Shown: positions 1-10,614 of the stretch, piece by piece
Position numbering within the stretch: position 1 is the stretch's first letter
Layout of the letters: each line of letters opens with the position of its first letter
Source of the DNA: Promethearchaeota archaeon
Lineage (GTDB): Archaea; Asgardarchaeota; Lokiarchaeia; Sigyniarchaeales; SOKP01
Reading direction: 5' to 3'
NCBI GenBank assembly: GCA_030599585.1
Contig: JAUVNS010000003.1
Coordinates: forward strand, 306,491 to 370,490
DNA: 64,000 bases
Translations under genes and position numbers: made by a program
The notes under the pieces: generated by a model
Database searches by the model: none
Seen by the model: only the letters and a program-made list of their open reading frames with translations
What the model was told of the DNA's origin: nothing

Positions 1-1
1 C

Positions 2-175
2 ATTGAAAGTAAATTTACCTATACGCAAGAACAATTAATTCACGCAATAAGGAGTAAGAAGTTAATTAAAGAAATCCCCATAATCGCTAGAAAGACTAGG
101 AAAAGCAGGTTATTTGGTAATATATTTGAATATTTTTACAGAGCAACAATTACTATCTTGAAAATATTTATTTAA
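2..175 (+). CDS. C-terminal end of a probable family 2 glycosyltransferase (5' end outside window)
   Basis: Open frame 2 from the window edge: ...IESKFTYTQEQLIHAIRSKKLIKEIPIIARKTRKSRLFGNIFEYFYRATITILKIFI*; resembles the C-terminal part of dolichol-phosphate-mannose-synthase-like GT2 proteins. Confidence 0.55.
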   Translation: MESKFTYTQEQLIHAIRSKKLIKEIPIIARKTRKSRLFGNIFEYFYRATITILKIFI

Positions 176-367
176 ACTGACTTTTTTAACACTTTTTTTC
201 TGAAATTATTTTTTCTCTGAACCTACTTGACCATCCATAAGCTCCATATCTTAACATTCTTTGTTCATTAAAATATGTTTAGCGAATTTACTTGTAAATA
301 TAATAAAAAAATCATAGCGAATTTTTTAAATTACTTAACTTTAATTAAAGTAAACTAATCAAAAAAG

Positions 368-919
368 TTGTTAAAATTGGCAAAATTAAGTAAATATCTA
401 ACAAGGATAAGAGAAAATAAAGTTAGACCATATATAAAAGGAAAAGTTTTAGATATTGGATGTGGTGATGCTAAAGCAATTAATTATGAAACGGTAACTA
501 GATATTTTGGAGTAGATTTAGATTATAAATGTAAAGAATTAGCAAAAAAGTATCCCCTAGGAGAGTTTTATTCAAAAAATTTAGAAAATGATAAAATTAA
601 TCTACCAGAGAAAGTGGATTTAGTTCTTATGACAGCCTTCATAGAGCACATTAAGAACTATGAAAATCCATTTAGACAATCAATCAATAACTTAAAGAGT
701 GGTGGAAGTATTGTGATAACAACCCCTACTAAATTTGGTAATTTTATTCATTTCTGTGGTGAGATTTTAGGTTTGCTTCCAAAATCTGTAAGAGATAGTC
801 ATAAAATAATTTTATCAAAAAGTGATTTTATAAAAATTGGACAAAAATACAATTTAAAATTAATAAAATACAAAAAATTTGAATTGTTTTGTAATCATTT
901 TGTGATTTTTGAAAAATGA
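368..919 (+). CDS. class I SAM-dependent methyltransferase (TTG start)
   Basis: VLDIGCGDAK motif I, YFGVDLD, IEHIKN, GGSIVITTPT. Confidence 0.8.
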   Translation: MLKLAKLSKYLTRIRENKVRPYIKGKVLDIGCGDAKAINYETVTRYFGVDLDYKCKELAKKYPLGEFYSKNLENDKINLPEKVDLVLMTAFIEHIKNYENPFRQSINNLKSGGSIVITTPTKFGNFIHFCGEILGLLPKSVRDSHKIILSKSDFIKIGQKYNLKLIKYKKFELFCNHFVIFEK

Positions 920-1077
920 AAAAAGTTGGCTCTTGCATTACCCTTCTTGAGAATGTAATTACATAATGTTTATTAATATTGAATATATCTCAATTTTTCT
1001 GTTGAAACCTCAAAAATGAAAGTTTTAAGAATATTACTTAATTAAAAAAAGGAAGATTAAGATTTTTTAAAATTTAT

Positions 1078-2283
1078 ATGAAGAAAAAATATATTTGTGA
1101 ATCATCAATGAATATCAAAATGATATTATACAAAAATTTCATTTCAGATACAAGGGTTCAAAGAGAAGCTATCTGTTTAGCTCAAAATGGATATGAAATT
1201 GAAGTGATTAATTGTAAAGGTCCTAAAGATAATAATACTAATATAAATAATGATAAACGTATAAAAAATAGTGAAATCATGGAAGTTCAACCAAAAAAAC
1301 GTGAAACAGTAAAATCACTGTTAAAATTTTGGATATTGGCACTATTTCATTTAATAAGAGAAAAAACCCCCCCAAATATAATTCATGCTCATGATTTAAC
1401 AGGACTTCCACCAGCAGTTTTATACAAAATTTTATTCCCAAAAGTTAAATTGATTTATGACTCACATGAACTCTTCCCAGAAGCTGCAAAAGACAAACTA
1501 AATAAAATCTATTGGTTATTTTTTTTATTATTAGAATTTATTTGTAGCAAATTTATTACCGTTCTTATCGGTGCAAGTCCATTACAACTTAAAATTCTAA
1601 AAAGAAGAATAAATAAACCTCAATTTTGTATTTTGAATGTACCAGATTTAGATTTTATTAAAAAAAAAAAAGATTTTGATTATGAAAATCTTAAGTTTCA
1701 CCCCTTATCTCCTAAAAAAGAAAAAAAAGTTAAGATAATCTATTCTGGAGGTGTATATACACATAGAGGATATGACGAATTTATATTGGTTGCTGTTAAA
1801 ATACTGGAAAAAAATCATAATTTCGAGTTTTGGATAGTTGGTGGTGGTAATTATTTAAACAATGTAAAAGAGATGATAAAGGGGTATAAAATAACTAATC
1901 ATTTCATCTTCACAGGAGCAGTCCCATATTGTGACCTTTTAAAATTAACCTATAACTGTGATATTGCTATTGGTTTATATGAAGATACTGTAAATAATAA
2001 TATTATGATTTCAAACAAAATATTTGAATACATGTTGGTCGGAATACCATTTTTATTTACTAATTTAAAGTCATCACAACCATATTTAAAAATGGTAAAA
2101 GCAATTAAAATAGGCTTTCCTCTTGATATAGAACAAATTGCTGAAAAAATACTGCTTCTTGCGAATAATGAAAACACACAATATGAAATATCAAAAAAAA
2201 GTAAATCCTTAATAATAGAAAAATTAAACTGGAAAAATGAATCAGTAAAATTATTAGAAGCGTATTTAGAAGCTTTAAAATAA
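1078..2283 (+). CDS. GT4-type glycosyltransferase (true start may be the internal ATG at 1108, MNIKMILYKN)
   Basis: SDTRVQREA...IIHAHDLTGLP...IYSGGVYTHRGYDE...GLYED...NKIFEYMLVGIP, GT-B fold pattern. Confidence 0.85.
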   Translation: MKKKYICESSMNIKMILYKNFISDTRVQREAICLAQNGYEIEVINCKGPKDNNTNINNDKRIKNSEIMEVQPKKRETVKSLLKFWILALFHLIREKTPPNIIHAHDLTGLPPAVLYKILFPKVKLIYDSHELFPEAAKDKLNKIYWLFFLLLEFICSKFITVLIGASPLQLKILKRRINKPQFCILNVPDLDFIKKKKDFDYENLKFHPLSPKKEKKVKIIYSGGVYTHRGYDEFILVAVKILEKNHNFEFWIVGGGNYLNNVKEMIKGYKITNHFIFTGAVPYCDLLKLTYNCDIAIGLYEDTVNNNIMISNKIFEYMLVGIPFLFTNLKSSQPYLKMVKAIKIGFPLDIEQIAEKILLLANNENTQYEISKKSKSLIIEKLNWKNESVKLLEAYLEALK

Positions 2284-2404
2284 TATTTAATTTTTTTAAT
2301 TAAAATATTTAAACAAATAAAACAATAACAGTTTAAGTTTTAGAAGTTAGAATAAAGATAGATTAGACATCTTCAATACACTTTAAGAAAGACTCAAGTT
2401 AATT

Positions 2405-3613
2405 ATGAAATATCTGCACTTTATGATGGATCAATTTTATTCAAGAGAATTTATTGAACAAATTCAATCTAGCTTTAAAATTGAAGAACATTATTTCATT
2501 ATAGTTAAAAAAAAGAACAGAAAAAATTATATTATTTCAGAAAATTATCAGAACATTGAAGTAATTACAATTTCGCGTAAGAAAAAAATTTTAGAATTTA
2601 CCCTTTCGCATATAAAGTTCTTTACTATGGAATATAAAAGGATTCGAAAAATGATGAGACAAGCAGAAAATATCATCATTCATAATTTGACAGAAGAAAT
2701 ATCTGGAATATTATTCGGATTCAAAGGAAAAGCAAAAACATTATGGGTAATTTGGGGAGGTGACTTATATGATTACATCCCATTAAATTTATATGATCAT
2801 TACACTTCAAGATTATTACTAAAATTAGATAATAGAGTAATATCGGGTTTTATAAATTTCTACTATTCTTTTTTCTATGAAATAAAAAAGGCAGTAATAA
2901 GAAGACTTGATTATGTAATTTCTGCGTATAAGGGAGATCTTACATTATTTATTAAATATTTTAAAACTAGAGCAGAATGCTATACTCAAAATATTTATCC
3001 TAATCCTGTTGATTTTAAAAAATTAGATGCGGGATTAAGTTATTCTATTGACAAAAAGTATTATTTTAAAAAAAAAGGATACAAATTACTCTTACTTGGT
3101 AATTCCGGAGGATCAACAAATAATCATCTCGATTTATTGATCCGGTTATCTGAAATGGAAGAACAAAATTTTAGAATAATCTGCCCACTTTCTTATGGCT
3201 CTCCGATTTATATTAAGAAGATTATTGAAAAAGGTAAAACGCTCTTTGGAGATCGATTTGTCCCTCTGCTTGAATTTTTAAAACCAGATATTTATTTTCA
3301 CATCTTAAAACAGATTGATTTAGCAATTTTGTATCACAATCGGCAACAAGGGCAGGGAAATATCCAAATTCTTACATATTTGGGGAAACCAATATGCATG
3401 AAAAAAACGTCAATATTTTTTCATCTCAAAGAAAGGGGAGTGTCTGTTTTTTCAACTCAAGATTTAGAAAGATTACTATTAAACGAGATAGAATTTACTG
3501 AAGTTATGTCTAAAAAGAATAAAAAAATCGCATCGCAAAATCTTTCGGTAAAATCACTAATATCGTCAATAGAAAGCGTTTTTAATTTATTAGAAAATAG
3601 AAAATTTAGATAA
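2405..3613 (+). CDS. WecF-like (GT56) 4-acetamido-4,6-dideoxy-D-galactose transferase family protein
   Basis: LWVIWGGDLYDY, LLLLGNSGGSTNNHLD, IICPLSYGSP, AILYHNRQQGQGNIQILTYLGKPI; these are recognisable GT56 motifs. Confidence 0.8.
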   Translation: MKYLHFMMDQFYSREFIEQIQSSFKIEEHYFIIVKKKNRKNYIISENYQNIEVITISRKKKILEFTLSHIKFFTMEYKRIRKMMRQAENIIIHNLTEEISGILFGFKGKAKTLWVIWGGDLYDYIPLNLYDHYTSRLLLKLDNRVISGFINFYYSFFYEIKKAVIRRLDYVISAYKGDLTLFIKYFKTRAECYTQNIYPNPVDFKKLDAGLSYSIDKKYYFKKKGYKLLLLGNSGGSTNNHLDLLIRLSEMEEQNFRIICPLSYGSPIYIKKIIEKGKTLFGDRFVPLLEFLKPDIYFHILKQIDLAILYHNRQQGQGNIQILTYLGKPICMKKTSIFFHLKERGVSVFSTQDLERLLLNEIEFTEVMSKKNKKIASQNLSVKSLISSIESVFNLLENRKFR

Positions 3614-3727
3614 GGTTTTGAAAGTAAGATTATAAAAATTATTGAGAAATGAAACCTGTACTAAAAATTATTAATTTCATTGAGTTCAAAGAGATATAAT
3701 TAAAAAGATTGATATTGGGAGATTAAA

Positions 3728-4678
3728 ATGAGTAAAAAAATTCTAATATTGGGAGGTTTTGGTTTTATAGGTACAAATCTAATAATAGAATTATTAAAAA
3801 ATGAAAAATTTGAAATAGTAGTCTTTGAAACTAAAAATTCTATTTTTGGGGAACAGGAACTTTTAAAAAAGATAGAAGTGCATAAAGGAGATTTTAATAA
3901 AGTAGAAGATTATAAAGTAATTTTTAAAAATAATAAAATCGACTTGGTTGTCCACTTAATAAGCACAACTATTCCTTCAACCTCTAACAATAACATTAAA
4001 TTTGATATTGAATCAAATCTCATAAATACTATAAATCTTTTAGATGTTATGATAAAATATAATTGTAAAAATATTGTTTTTTTCTCTTCTGGAGGTACAG
4101 TTTATGGTCCATCAAAAAAAAAAACCAAAAAAAAAGAAGAAGATTCAAAGAATCCAATCTGTTCTTATGGAATAATTAAATTAACTATTGAAGAATATAT
4201 TAAGCTTTATGATTATTTATACGATTTAAATTATCTTATCATTAGACCATCAAACCCATATGGAGAACATCATTATAAATTAAATCAAGGCTTAATAAAT
4301 GTCATTCTCAGTAAAATTATTAATAATGAAACCGTGGAAATTTGGGGCGATGGTTCTATAGTAAGAGATTACATATATATTAAAGATCTTGCTAAATTTG
4401 TCAGGGAGTTAATCGAGAAAGATATTAAGAAAGAAATTTTTAATGTTGGAACAGGAAAGGGATATTCTATTAATAGGATTATAAATTTCATTCAGAATGA
4501 AATAGGAGATTTCAAAGTAACATATTTAAAAGAAAGAAAAGTAGATATAAAGAATTTTGAACTAAATATAGATAAATTAAAATCATTTATTAATTTAGAT
4601 TTGACAAGTATTAAAACGGGAATAAAAAAAACATACACATGGTTAAAAAAGATTCATCAAGAAACTAGTGCCTGTTAA
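3728..4678 (+). CDS. NAD-dependent epimerase/dehydratase (extended SDR)
   Basis: GGFGFIGTNL Rossmann motif; YGIIK active site; RPSNPYGEHH; VRDYIYIKDLA. Confidence 0.88.
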   Translation: MSKKILILGGFGFIGTNLIIELLKNEKFEIVVFETKNSIFGEQELLKKIEVHKGDFNKVEDYKVIFKNNKIDLVVHLISTTIPSTSNNNIKFDIESNLINTINLLDVMIKYNCKNIVFFSSGGTVYGPSKKKTKKKEEDSKNPICSYGIIKLTIEEYIKLYDYLYDLNYLIIRPSNPYGEHHYKLNQGLINVILSKIINNETVEIWGDGSIVRDYIYIKDLAKFVRELIEKDIKKEIFNVGTGKGYSINRIINFIQNEIGDFKVTYLKERKVDIKNFELNIDKLKSFINLDLTSIKTGIKKTYTWLKKIHQETSAC

Positions 4679-5004
4679 ACCTGAATAATAGTTATAAAAA
4701 ATAATTTGATTTAAGAAATTCCCGATTATTGATGAATTTCAATTTTTTCTCATTCTCAAATCCATAAGTCGAAATTTTATTGATTTCATGTAGATTTGTT
4801 TTAATATTTATTTTACATCATTCATTCCAGAAAAAAATCAAAATGATATTTTGAATTTAATATTCTCTTATTAATATTTTATTGAAAAAATTAAATTTAT
4901 GAAAAAATCCCAAAATTTCACAAAAATCTATAGTCCCATCAGATTCTTAAAAAAAAAGTGATTGGAATATTACAAATATTTACAAAATATATGTATTCTT
5001 ATAT

Positions 5005-6855
5005 TCAATCTCTATATTTATTATTGAAAACTTGTTGAAGCCATATTTCAATTGTTAAAGCACGACAAATCTTTTTAGAAGTATTATAATTATAGTCATT
5101 AAATAACTTTTTCAAAATAATTAAAAAAGATTTTTTTGAATCTCGCAACAAATCTAAGAAATATTCTCTTATTGCAAAGAAAATAAATTTTTGCATATTT
5201 AGACATCTATAAATTAGACTAGAGTTTTTGATAATAGGATTTAAATATTTAACAATAAAATTTATATCAATATATTTTGAATAAAGAGCATTTTCAGGAT
5301 TTAGAATTTTTTTTGTCAATTTTATGATCTTGTGAGTTCTTAACCAATTCCCATAATCGGCATAATTTTTCTTAGATTCAATTATTGAAAATTTTTCCAG
5401 TAATGTCTTAATGATTTCAAGAATTTTTCCATGTAATGTCATTTTTTCCGAAATAGCAAGTCCAGTTTTTTGCCATGGAATTTTTTTATAATATTCAGGA
5501 TGTTTATACAATAAGGTTTTATTATATAATTTACTGTGTAGACGATACTCATCCGGAAGAGAATATATAAATTCAATTAAATCATTGTCTAAAAAAGGTT
5601 TTCGCGTTTCTATTATACGAGATATCGCAAGTTGTCCGATATTTGTAAATCTTCTAGCACGAGTATCGATGAAATATGGACCTTCACGATTTATATTAAA
5701 GAAACTACTTTTTAAATCTGTAAATCTAATTTGATTTCCGAATCTTTTAATAGCCGCTCCTTTTTCAATTCTTTTATTGAGGTTACCAATCCAACTTCCT
5801 CCCATAATAATGTCCCCCACAAAACCGTCAATATTTATATCACATAATTTTCTAAATTGTTCCTGGGGTAATGGATTGTGCAGATGTAGAAGAGAAACTA
5901 ATCCATCGGTGTACCATACAAATTTAAATCTATTGTCCAACCAATTATCTTTATTTAACTCAAAAATATAATGGATATTATTTTTTATTTGGGAAACTAA
6001 TTTTGCAATCCTTATATCATCACAATCTTTCTTACCAAAAGTATAGTATACAACATTTAAATCTTCAATTTGATCAATTATTGCCAGATTTAATCTTGAA
6101 TCCAACCCACCACTTATAGAGACACCTAATTTTTTATCAATATTAACTCTCTTTCTTACTGCTCTTTCTAATAATTTACCTAGTTGTATCACCGCTTCGT
6201 TAAAAGTTATATTTTGAGGTTTAATTGAGCTCCATTTCCAATAACGCTTCTCTTCCACAACTTTTCTTTTTTCTAAGGAATAGGTTATCACAGAAGATGC
6301 ATTCATCAATTTCACATCTTTAAACCACGTTATTTCACCTATTAAATGTCCAAGATCCATAAAACACTTTATAGCTTGAATATTTATTATTGGTATAAAA
6401 GCTTTAAATGGTAATAAAGCCTTGAGTTCTGATACCCAAGCAAAACAATCGTTATTGTTCCAAATATATAATGGTTTCATCCCATAGCGATCGGATATAA
6501 ATTTTAGTTTTTTTTTATCATATAAAATTGCCGAATAAATTCCATCAATCTTTGAAAGCACAGTTTCTAAGTTATTATCTATATATGCATCAATTAATAA
6601 TTCTGAAAATGTCTTTGATTTGTATTTGAAAAGTTTGACAATTTCATTTAGATTATAGATTTCTCCCTCTATCCATGAATAAATTCCTGATTTTTGAAAT
6701 GGAGTATTTTTTTCTCCTAAAATTCCTAAATGGACTCTTGAGGCAATAATTTTCTCATCAGAATAGATATCATCAAATTTATCTGAGGATGTATAGCTAA
6801 TCATCTTCAAGGCATTTTCAATTTCAACTAATTTAAAATTATTTAAAATATCCAC
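5005..6855 (-). CDS. asparagine synthase-like protein (AsnB superfamily, glutaminase-defective N-terminus); frame continues upstream of the called GTG start
   Basis: SISGGLDSRLN PP-loop; YDKKKLKFISDRYGMKPLYI; N-terminal PGLVGVVD present in frame upstream of 6855 with no Cys2. Confidence 0.85.
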   Translation of the reverse strand: MDILNNFKLVEIENALKMISYTSSDKFDDIYSDEKIIASRVHLGILGEKNTPFQKSGIYSWIEGEIYNLNEIVKLFKYKSKTFSELLIDAYIDNNLETVLSKIDGIYSAILYDKKKLKFISDRYGMKPLYIWNNNDCFAWVSELKALLPFKAFIPIINIQAIKCFMDLGHLIGEITWFKDVKLMNASSVITYSLEKRKVVEEKRYWKWSSIKPQNITFNEAVIQLGKLLERAVRKRVNIDKKLGVSISGGLDSRLNLAIIDQIEDLNVVYYTFGKKDCDDIRIAKLVSQIKNNIHYIFELNKDNWLDNRFKFVWYTDGLVSLLHLHNPLPQEQFRKLCDINIDGFVGDIIMGGSWIGNLNKRIEKGAAIKRFGNQIRFTDLKSSFFNINREGPYFIDTRARRFTNIGQLAISRIIETRKPFLDNDLIEFIYSLPDEYRLHSKLYNKTLLYKHPEYYKKIPWQKTGLAISEKMTLHGKILEIIKTLLEKFSIIESKKNYADYGNWLRTHKIIKLTKKILNPENALYSKYIDINFIVKYLNPIIKNSSLIYRCLNMQKFIFFAIREYFLDLLRDSKKSFLIILKKLFNDYNYNTSKKICRALTIEIWLQQVFNNKYRD

Positions 6856-7169
6856 AACACCAACAAGCCCAGGAATAACATTCTCACCTTTGTTCTTAAA
6901 GATATTACTTCGTCTTAATTCTTTATTATTTATTCATATTATAATTAATTTTCATATTTTGTAATTTTCTATAAATATATTCACATTTATGTAGTTTTTT
7001 GATTCGCTGAGAGATCTATCTAAAATTAAATATAATCATTCATTAAATATAAAAAATTGAAATGAGTAAGATAAAAAATCCTTTAATATTATTTTCATTT
7101 TAATCCTTTAAATTGAATTTTAATATATAGAGGATTCTAATTTAAATAAAAAATACAGAATGTTGAAGA

Positions 7170-8447
7170 ATGTCAAGAAATATTCTATTTATAGTACGAA
7201 ATTTTGAAAAAGGAGGGGGAGAGGAAAGAACAGCTGCTGAGTTAGGTAGTAAATTTCATAATAAAGGTTATAATATATATTATCTTTCATTTTTAAAGCC
7301 GTCTATTGATACTTATAAAGTAAAAGGTAAACATTTTAGTCTCATTGAAACGGTTTATCGATTTGATCTAGGAAAAGGAATAAAAATTGTTCTAAAAGAT
7401 ATAATTAAGGTTATTAGATTTAAGTTTAGAATTTTTACATATCCAAAAATAATTAAAAATTTTACTAAAAATTATAAAATTGATCTAATTATTTCATTTG
7501 GAGAATATAATAATCTAGCTTGCTTATTAAGCAAAATTATATTCAAAAATAATACAAAATTAATAGTTTCAATCCGTAATAATCCAGATCTAATGTATAC
7601 CAAAGATCAAAGTATATTAAAATATTTCATATTTAAAATAATTACTATAAAATATCTTTATAAAAAGGCAGATGTAATTATACCAAATTTTGAAGCGGAT
7701 TTTGAAAATATATTATATAATTATAATCCTAATAAAAATAATGTTAAATCAATATTTAATCTGTATAATATAAATCATTGCATAAAATTATCCAAGGAGA
7801 AAATCCCTTTCAAATACAATGAAATTTTTGAGAATTCTTTTGTTTTTATTAATATTGGAAGGATTGTTGAACAAAAAGGTCAGATACATTTAATTAAGAG
7901 CTTTAAAAAAGTTGTGGATAAAAATAACAAAATAAAATTAGTTATTTTAGGAGAAGGATCTCTTAAAAATGACTTCGAAAAACTAGTAAAATTATTAAAT
8001 CTACAAACTAATATCTTTTTTATTGGAATTCAATCTAATGTATTTCCATTCTTAAAAAGGTCTAATTGTTTTATCTTTACATCATTATGGGAGGGATTTC
8101 CAAATGTTATTGTTGAAGCACTTTCAATGAATATCCCGATAATCTCAACGGATTGTAAATATGGTCCTAGAACAATTCTCTGTCCCGAACTAGATATTTC
8201 AGAAAAAGTTAATTATCCATACTTTGGAAAATATGGTATTTTAACCAAACCATTTTTCAATAGGAAAGCTTTAGATTATTTAAAGCTATCTAATGGGGAA
8301 AAAATCCTTTCTAATTTAATGATTAAAATTATTGAAGATCCTCATCTTAAAAAGAAATTTTCTAAAGGAATAATTAGAGCAAAAGATTTTAGTGAGGAAA
8401 AAATATTTCATGAATGGGAAAAAATAATAAAACAATTGTTAAGTTAG
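7170..8447 (+). CDS. GT4-type glycosyltransferase
   Basis: NIGRIVEQKGQIHLIKSFK...FTSLWEGFPNVIVEALSMNIPII. Confidence 0.9.
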   Translation: MSRNILFIVRNFEKGGGEERTAAELGSKFHNKGYNIYYLSFLKPSIDTYKVKGKHFSLIETVYRFDLGKGIKIVLKDIIKVIRFKFRIFTYPKIIKNFTKNYKIDLIISFGEYNNLACLLSKIIFKNNTKLIVSIRNNPDLMYTKDQSILKYFIFKIITIKYLYKKADVIIPNFEADFENILYNYNPNKNNVKSIFNLYNINHCIKLSKEKIPFKYNEIFENSFVFINIGRIVEQKGQIHLIKSFKKVVDKNNKIKLVILGEGSLKNDFEKLVKLLNLQTNIFFIGIQSNVFPFLKRSNCFIFTSLWEGFPNVIVEALSMNIPIISTDCKYGPRTILCPELDISEKVNYPYFGKYGILTKPFFNRKALDYLKLSNGEKILSNLMIKIIEDPHLKKKFSKGIIRAKDFSEEKIFHEWEKIIKQLLS

Positions 8448-8545
8448 AAAATTTAATTACTTTAGGCAAAAATAAAATTACAAATCTATATGACAAATTT
8501 TTTAATTAAAGTTAGCAATTTAAGCCCAAACAAAAAGTTGATGAT

Positions 8546-10456
8546 ATGATCAATAAAACTAAAAGATTTCGCCCTTATTACTTAATTTTACTTATCCTCG
8601 CCATTATGATTCCTTTTCTATGTTATCCTTATATTTTTGGTGTTGATGCATTTGAGTTAATTTGGATGGCAAATGCTATTAAAGAAGGAGCTTTATTTTC
8701 CGAAAATACTTGGTTAATCCATCCAACATCATATTTTGGATATTACCCCTTTTCTCATCGTGCTATAGGAATTCCTTTGATAATTGCATATTTATTAAGT
8801 TTTTTAAATCTCATTTCAGTCGGAATTTTTGGTATTAGTGAAGTAATATTAGTTTATAATATTATACTTATAATAGTCTTTTATAAAGCATCACGTAGTC
8901 TTGGAAATACATTATTTAATGAAGAATGGAGCCGATTCATGTTTACAGGTGCTTTATTATTCGCTCCTCATATTATAGATGAGTTTACAATGACCATTTC
9001 CACGAGAATAGTTATTACTATCTTTATTATTCTAATATTAAATTTTAATTTAAAAATAATTTCTGGGGATTACAAAATTAACTATAAAGATATAATCTAC
9101 ATATTATTAATCTTTATACTCGGAGCCTTAATACATAGATTATGGTTAGGGATGATTATTCCATTTTTATTTACACTTATTATTTTTATTATTAGAAAAA
9201 ATAAAAACATTCTAAAATTGATTCTTATTTTTATTTTACCCTTAATTATTATCTGTTTTTTCTTGGGATTGTCAATTTTCGGTATTATGCCCCGTTTTGA
9301 ACTAAATAATTCAAGTTTAATTCAAAGTATCCTATTCTTTTTAAATTATTATGGATTTAATTTGGGATTAATCTCTCTTTTTTTTCCAATAGGCATAATA
9401 ATTATGATTTATAAAATATCTATAATATTAAAAAAAAAATATAAAATAGAGTCATCAATTTTTAAAGAAAAAAAGTTTCTTTTATTACAAAAAAACCTCT
9501 ATTTAATCCTTTTTATTATTCCATTTATTTTCCTGTCACCCCAATTGTTTTACGCACTAACTCTTTTTTCACCTATGATAATTATCATCTCTATAAATGG
9601 TTTAATTTATATTAAGAATTATATTTCATCCATCTCTAAAACCGTAGATAGGTTTTTACCGTCAATTGTATTTTTACTTTTGTTTGGTTTTTATTTGGTA
9701 AGAATTGGAATTTTCAAGCAAACAAAAATTAATTTAGTGTTTTTATTATTATTTTCAATTGGAATTTTAATAATTTTAATATCAATTTCTATAAAAATTC
9801 ATCATAAAAAAAATAATTTTCATCTCAAATTAAGAAAAGAATTTTGGATTATTACATTAATTATTCCATTTCTAACATTTACTATGATGGAGATACAGAT
9901 GAGAAATTACGAAAGAATGAATAGTTCTTATCCTTGGGAAAATAATTATCTTACAAATGAAGAAAAACAAATAATCAATTATTTTCAAAACAAAGATTTA
10001 AATGGTTTGATATTTGTTTGCGACGATGAAATTTCGGCAAGAATTGGAGGAATAGGATTTTTACCTACTTTTCATGGATTAGAACTGATTGGATTATGCT
10101 TATGGTATGGTGTGGTTAGTCCAGAAGAAATTCACATGGGAACAAAAGTATCATCTTCTCTGTTAGATTTAATAGCTCAGTATTATTATTTTTATAAACC
10201 TCTAAATGCCAATTGGTCGTCAGAATCATGGCCTTTAGAGGTTCTGAAGCTAAAAATTATCAAATTAAACATGACATACTTAATGGATTGCTTACTTATT
10301 CAATCTGAATACAATATTCAATATGTAGTTACTATTAAACAAAAATTTACCCATTTCAGTAATGAGTGGATCTTAATAGAATCTTTATACCAATCAGATT
10401 TAGAACCAATTTTTTCAACTCAACACTTTTTAGTATGGAACTTGCACGGTTTATAG
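8546..10456 (+). CDS. polytopic membrane protein, putative GT-C-type glycosyltransferase
   Basis: Many hydrophobic segments, first extracytoplasmic loop with GVDAFELIWMANAI, soluble C-terminal tail. Confidence 0.55.
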   Translation: MINKTKRFRPYYLILLILAIMIPFLCYPYIFGVDAFELIWMANAIKEGALFSENTWLIHPTSYFGYYPFSHRAIGIPLIIAYLLSFLNLISVGIFGISEVILVYNIILIIVFYKASRSLGNTLFNEEWSRFMFTGALLFAPHIIDEFTMTISTRIVITIFIILILNFNLKIISGDYKINYKDIIYILLIFILGALIHRLWLGMIIPFLFTLIIFIIRKNKNILKLILIFILPLIIICFFLGLSIFGIMPRFELNNSSLIQSILFFLNYYGFNLGLISLFFPIGIIIMIYKISIILKKKYKIESSIFKEKKFLLLQKNLYLILFIIPFIFLSPQLFYALTLFSPMIIIISINGLIYIKNYISSISKTVDRFLPSIVFLLLFGFYLVRIGIFKQTKINLVFLLLFSIGILIILISISIKIHHKKNNFHLKLRKEFWIITLIIPFLTFTMMEIQMRNYERMNSSYPWENNYLTNEEKQIINYFQNKDLNGLIFVCDDEISARIGGIGFLPTFHGLELIGLCLWYGVVSPEEIHMGTKVSSSLLDLIAQYYYFYKPLNANWSSESWPLEVLKLKIIKLNMTYLMDCLLIQSEYNIQYVVTIKQKFTHFSNEWILIESLYQSDLEPIFSTQHFLVWNLHGL

Positions 10457-10614
10457 AAAAACCCCCATTAGGTTAAACCTATATATCAATTTTTATTTTC
10501 TTAGATTTTAAAGAATGAATTAGTATTTAAAAAAATACAAAATGTAATGATTTATTCCATTATCTCATTAAATTACAAAAATTAAAACTTAATCCTAAAT
10601 TAGCTAGTATCAAA

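Noticed and set aside
180-300. Short minus-strand peptide (…NEQRMLRYGAYGWSSRFREKIISEKKC) between the first two genes
   Set aside because: Only about 30 codons, no start or family recognised; possible relic but unsupported.
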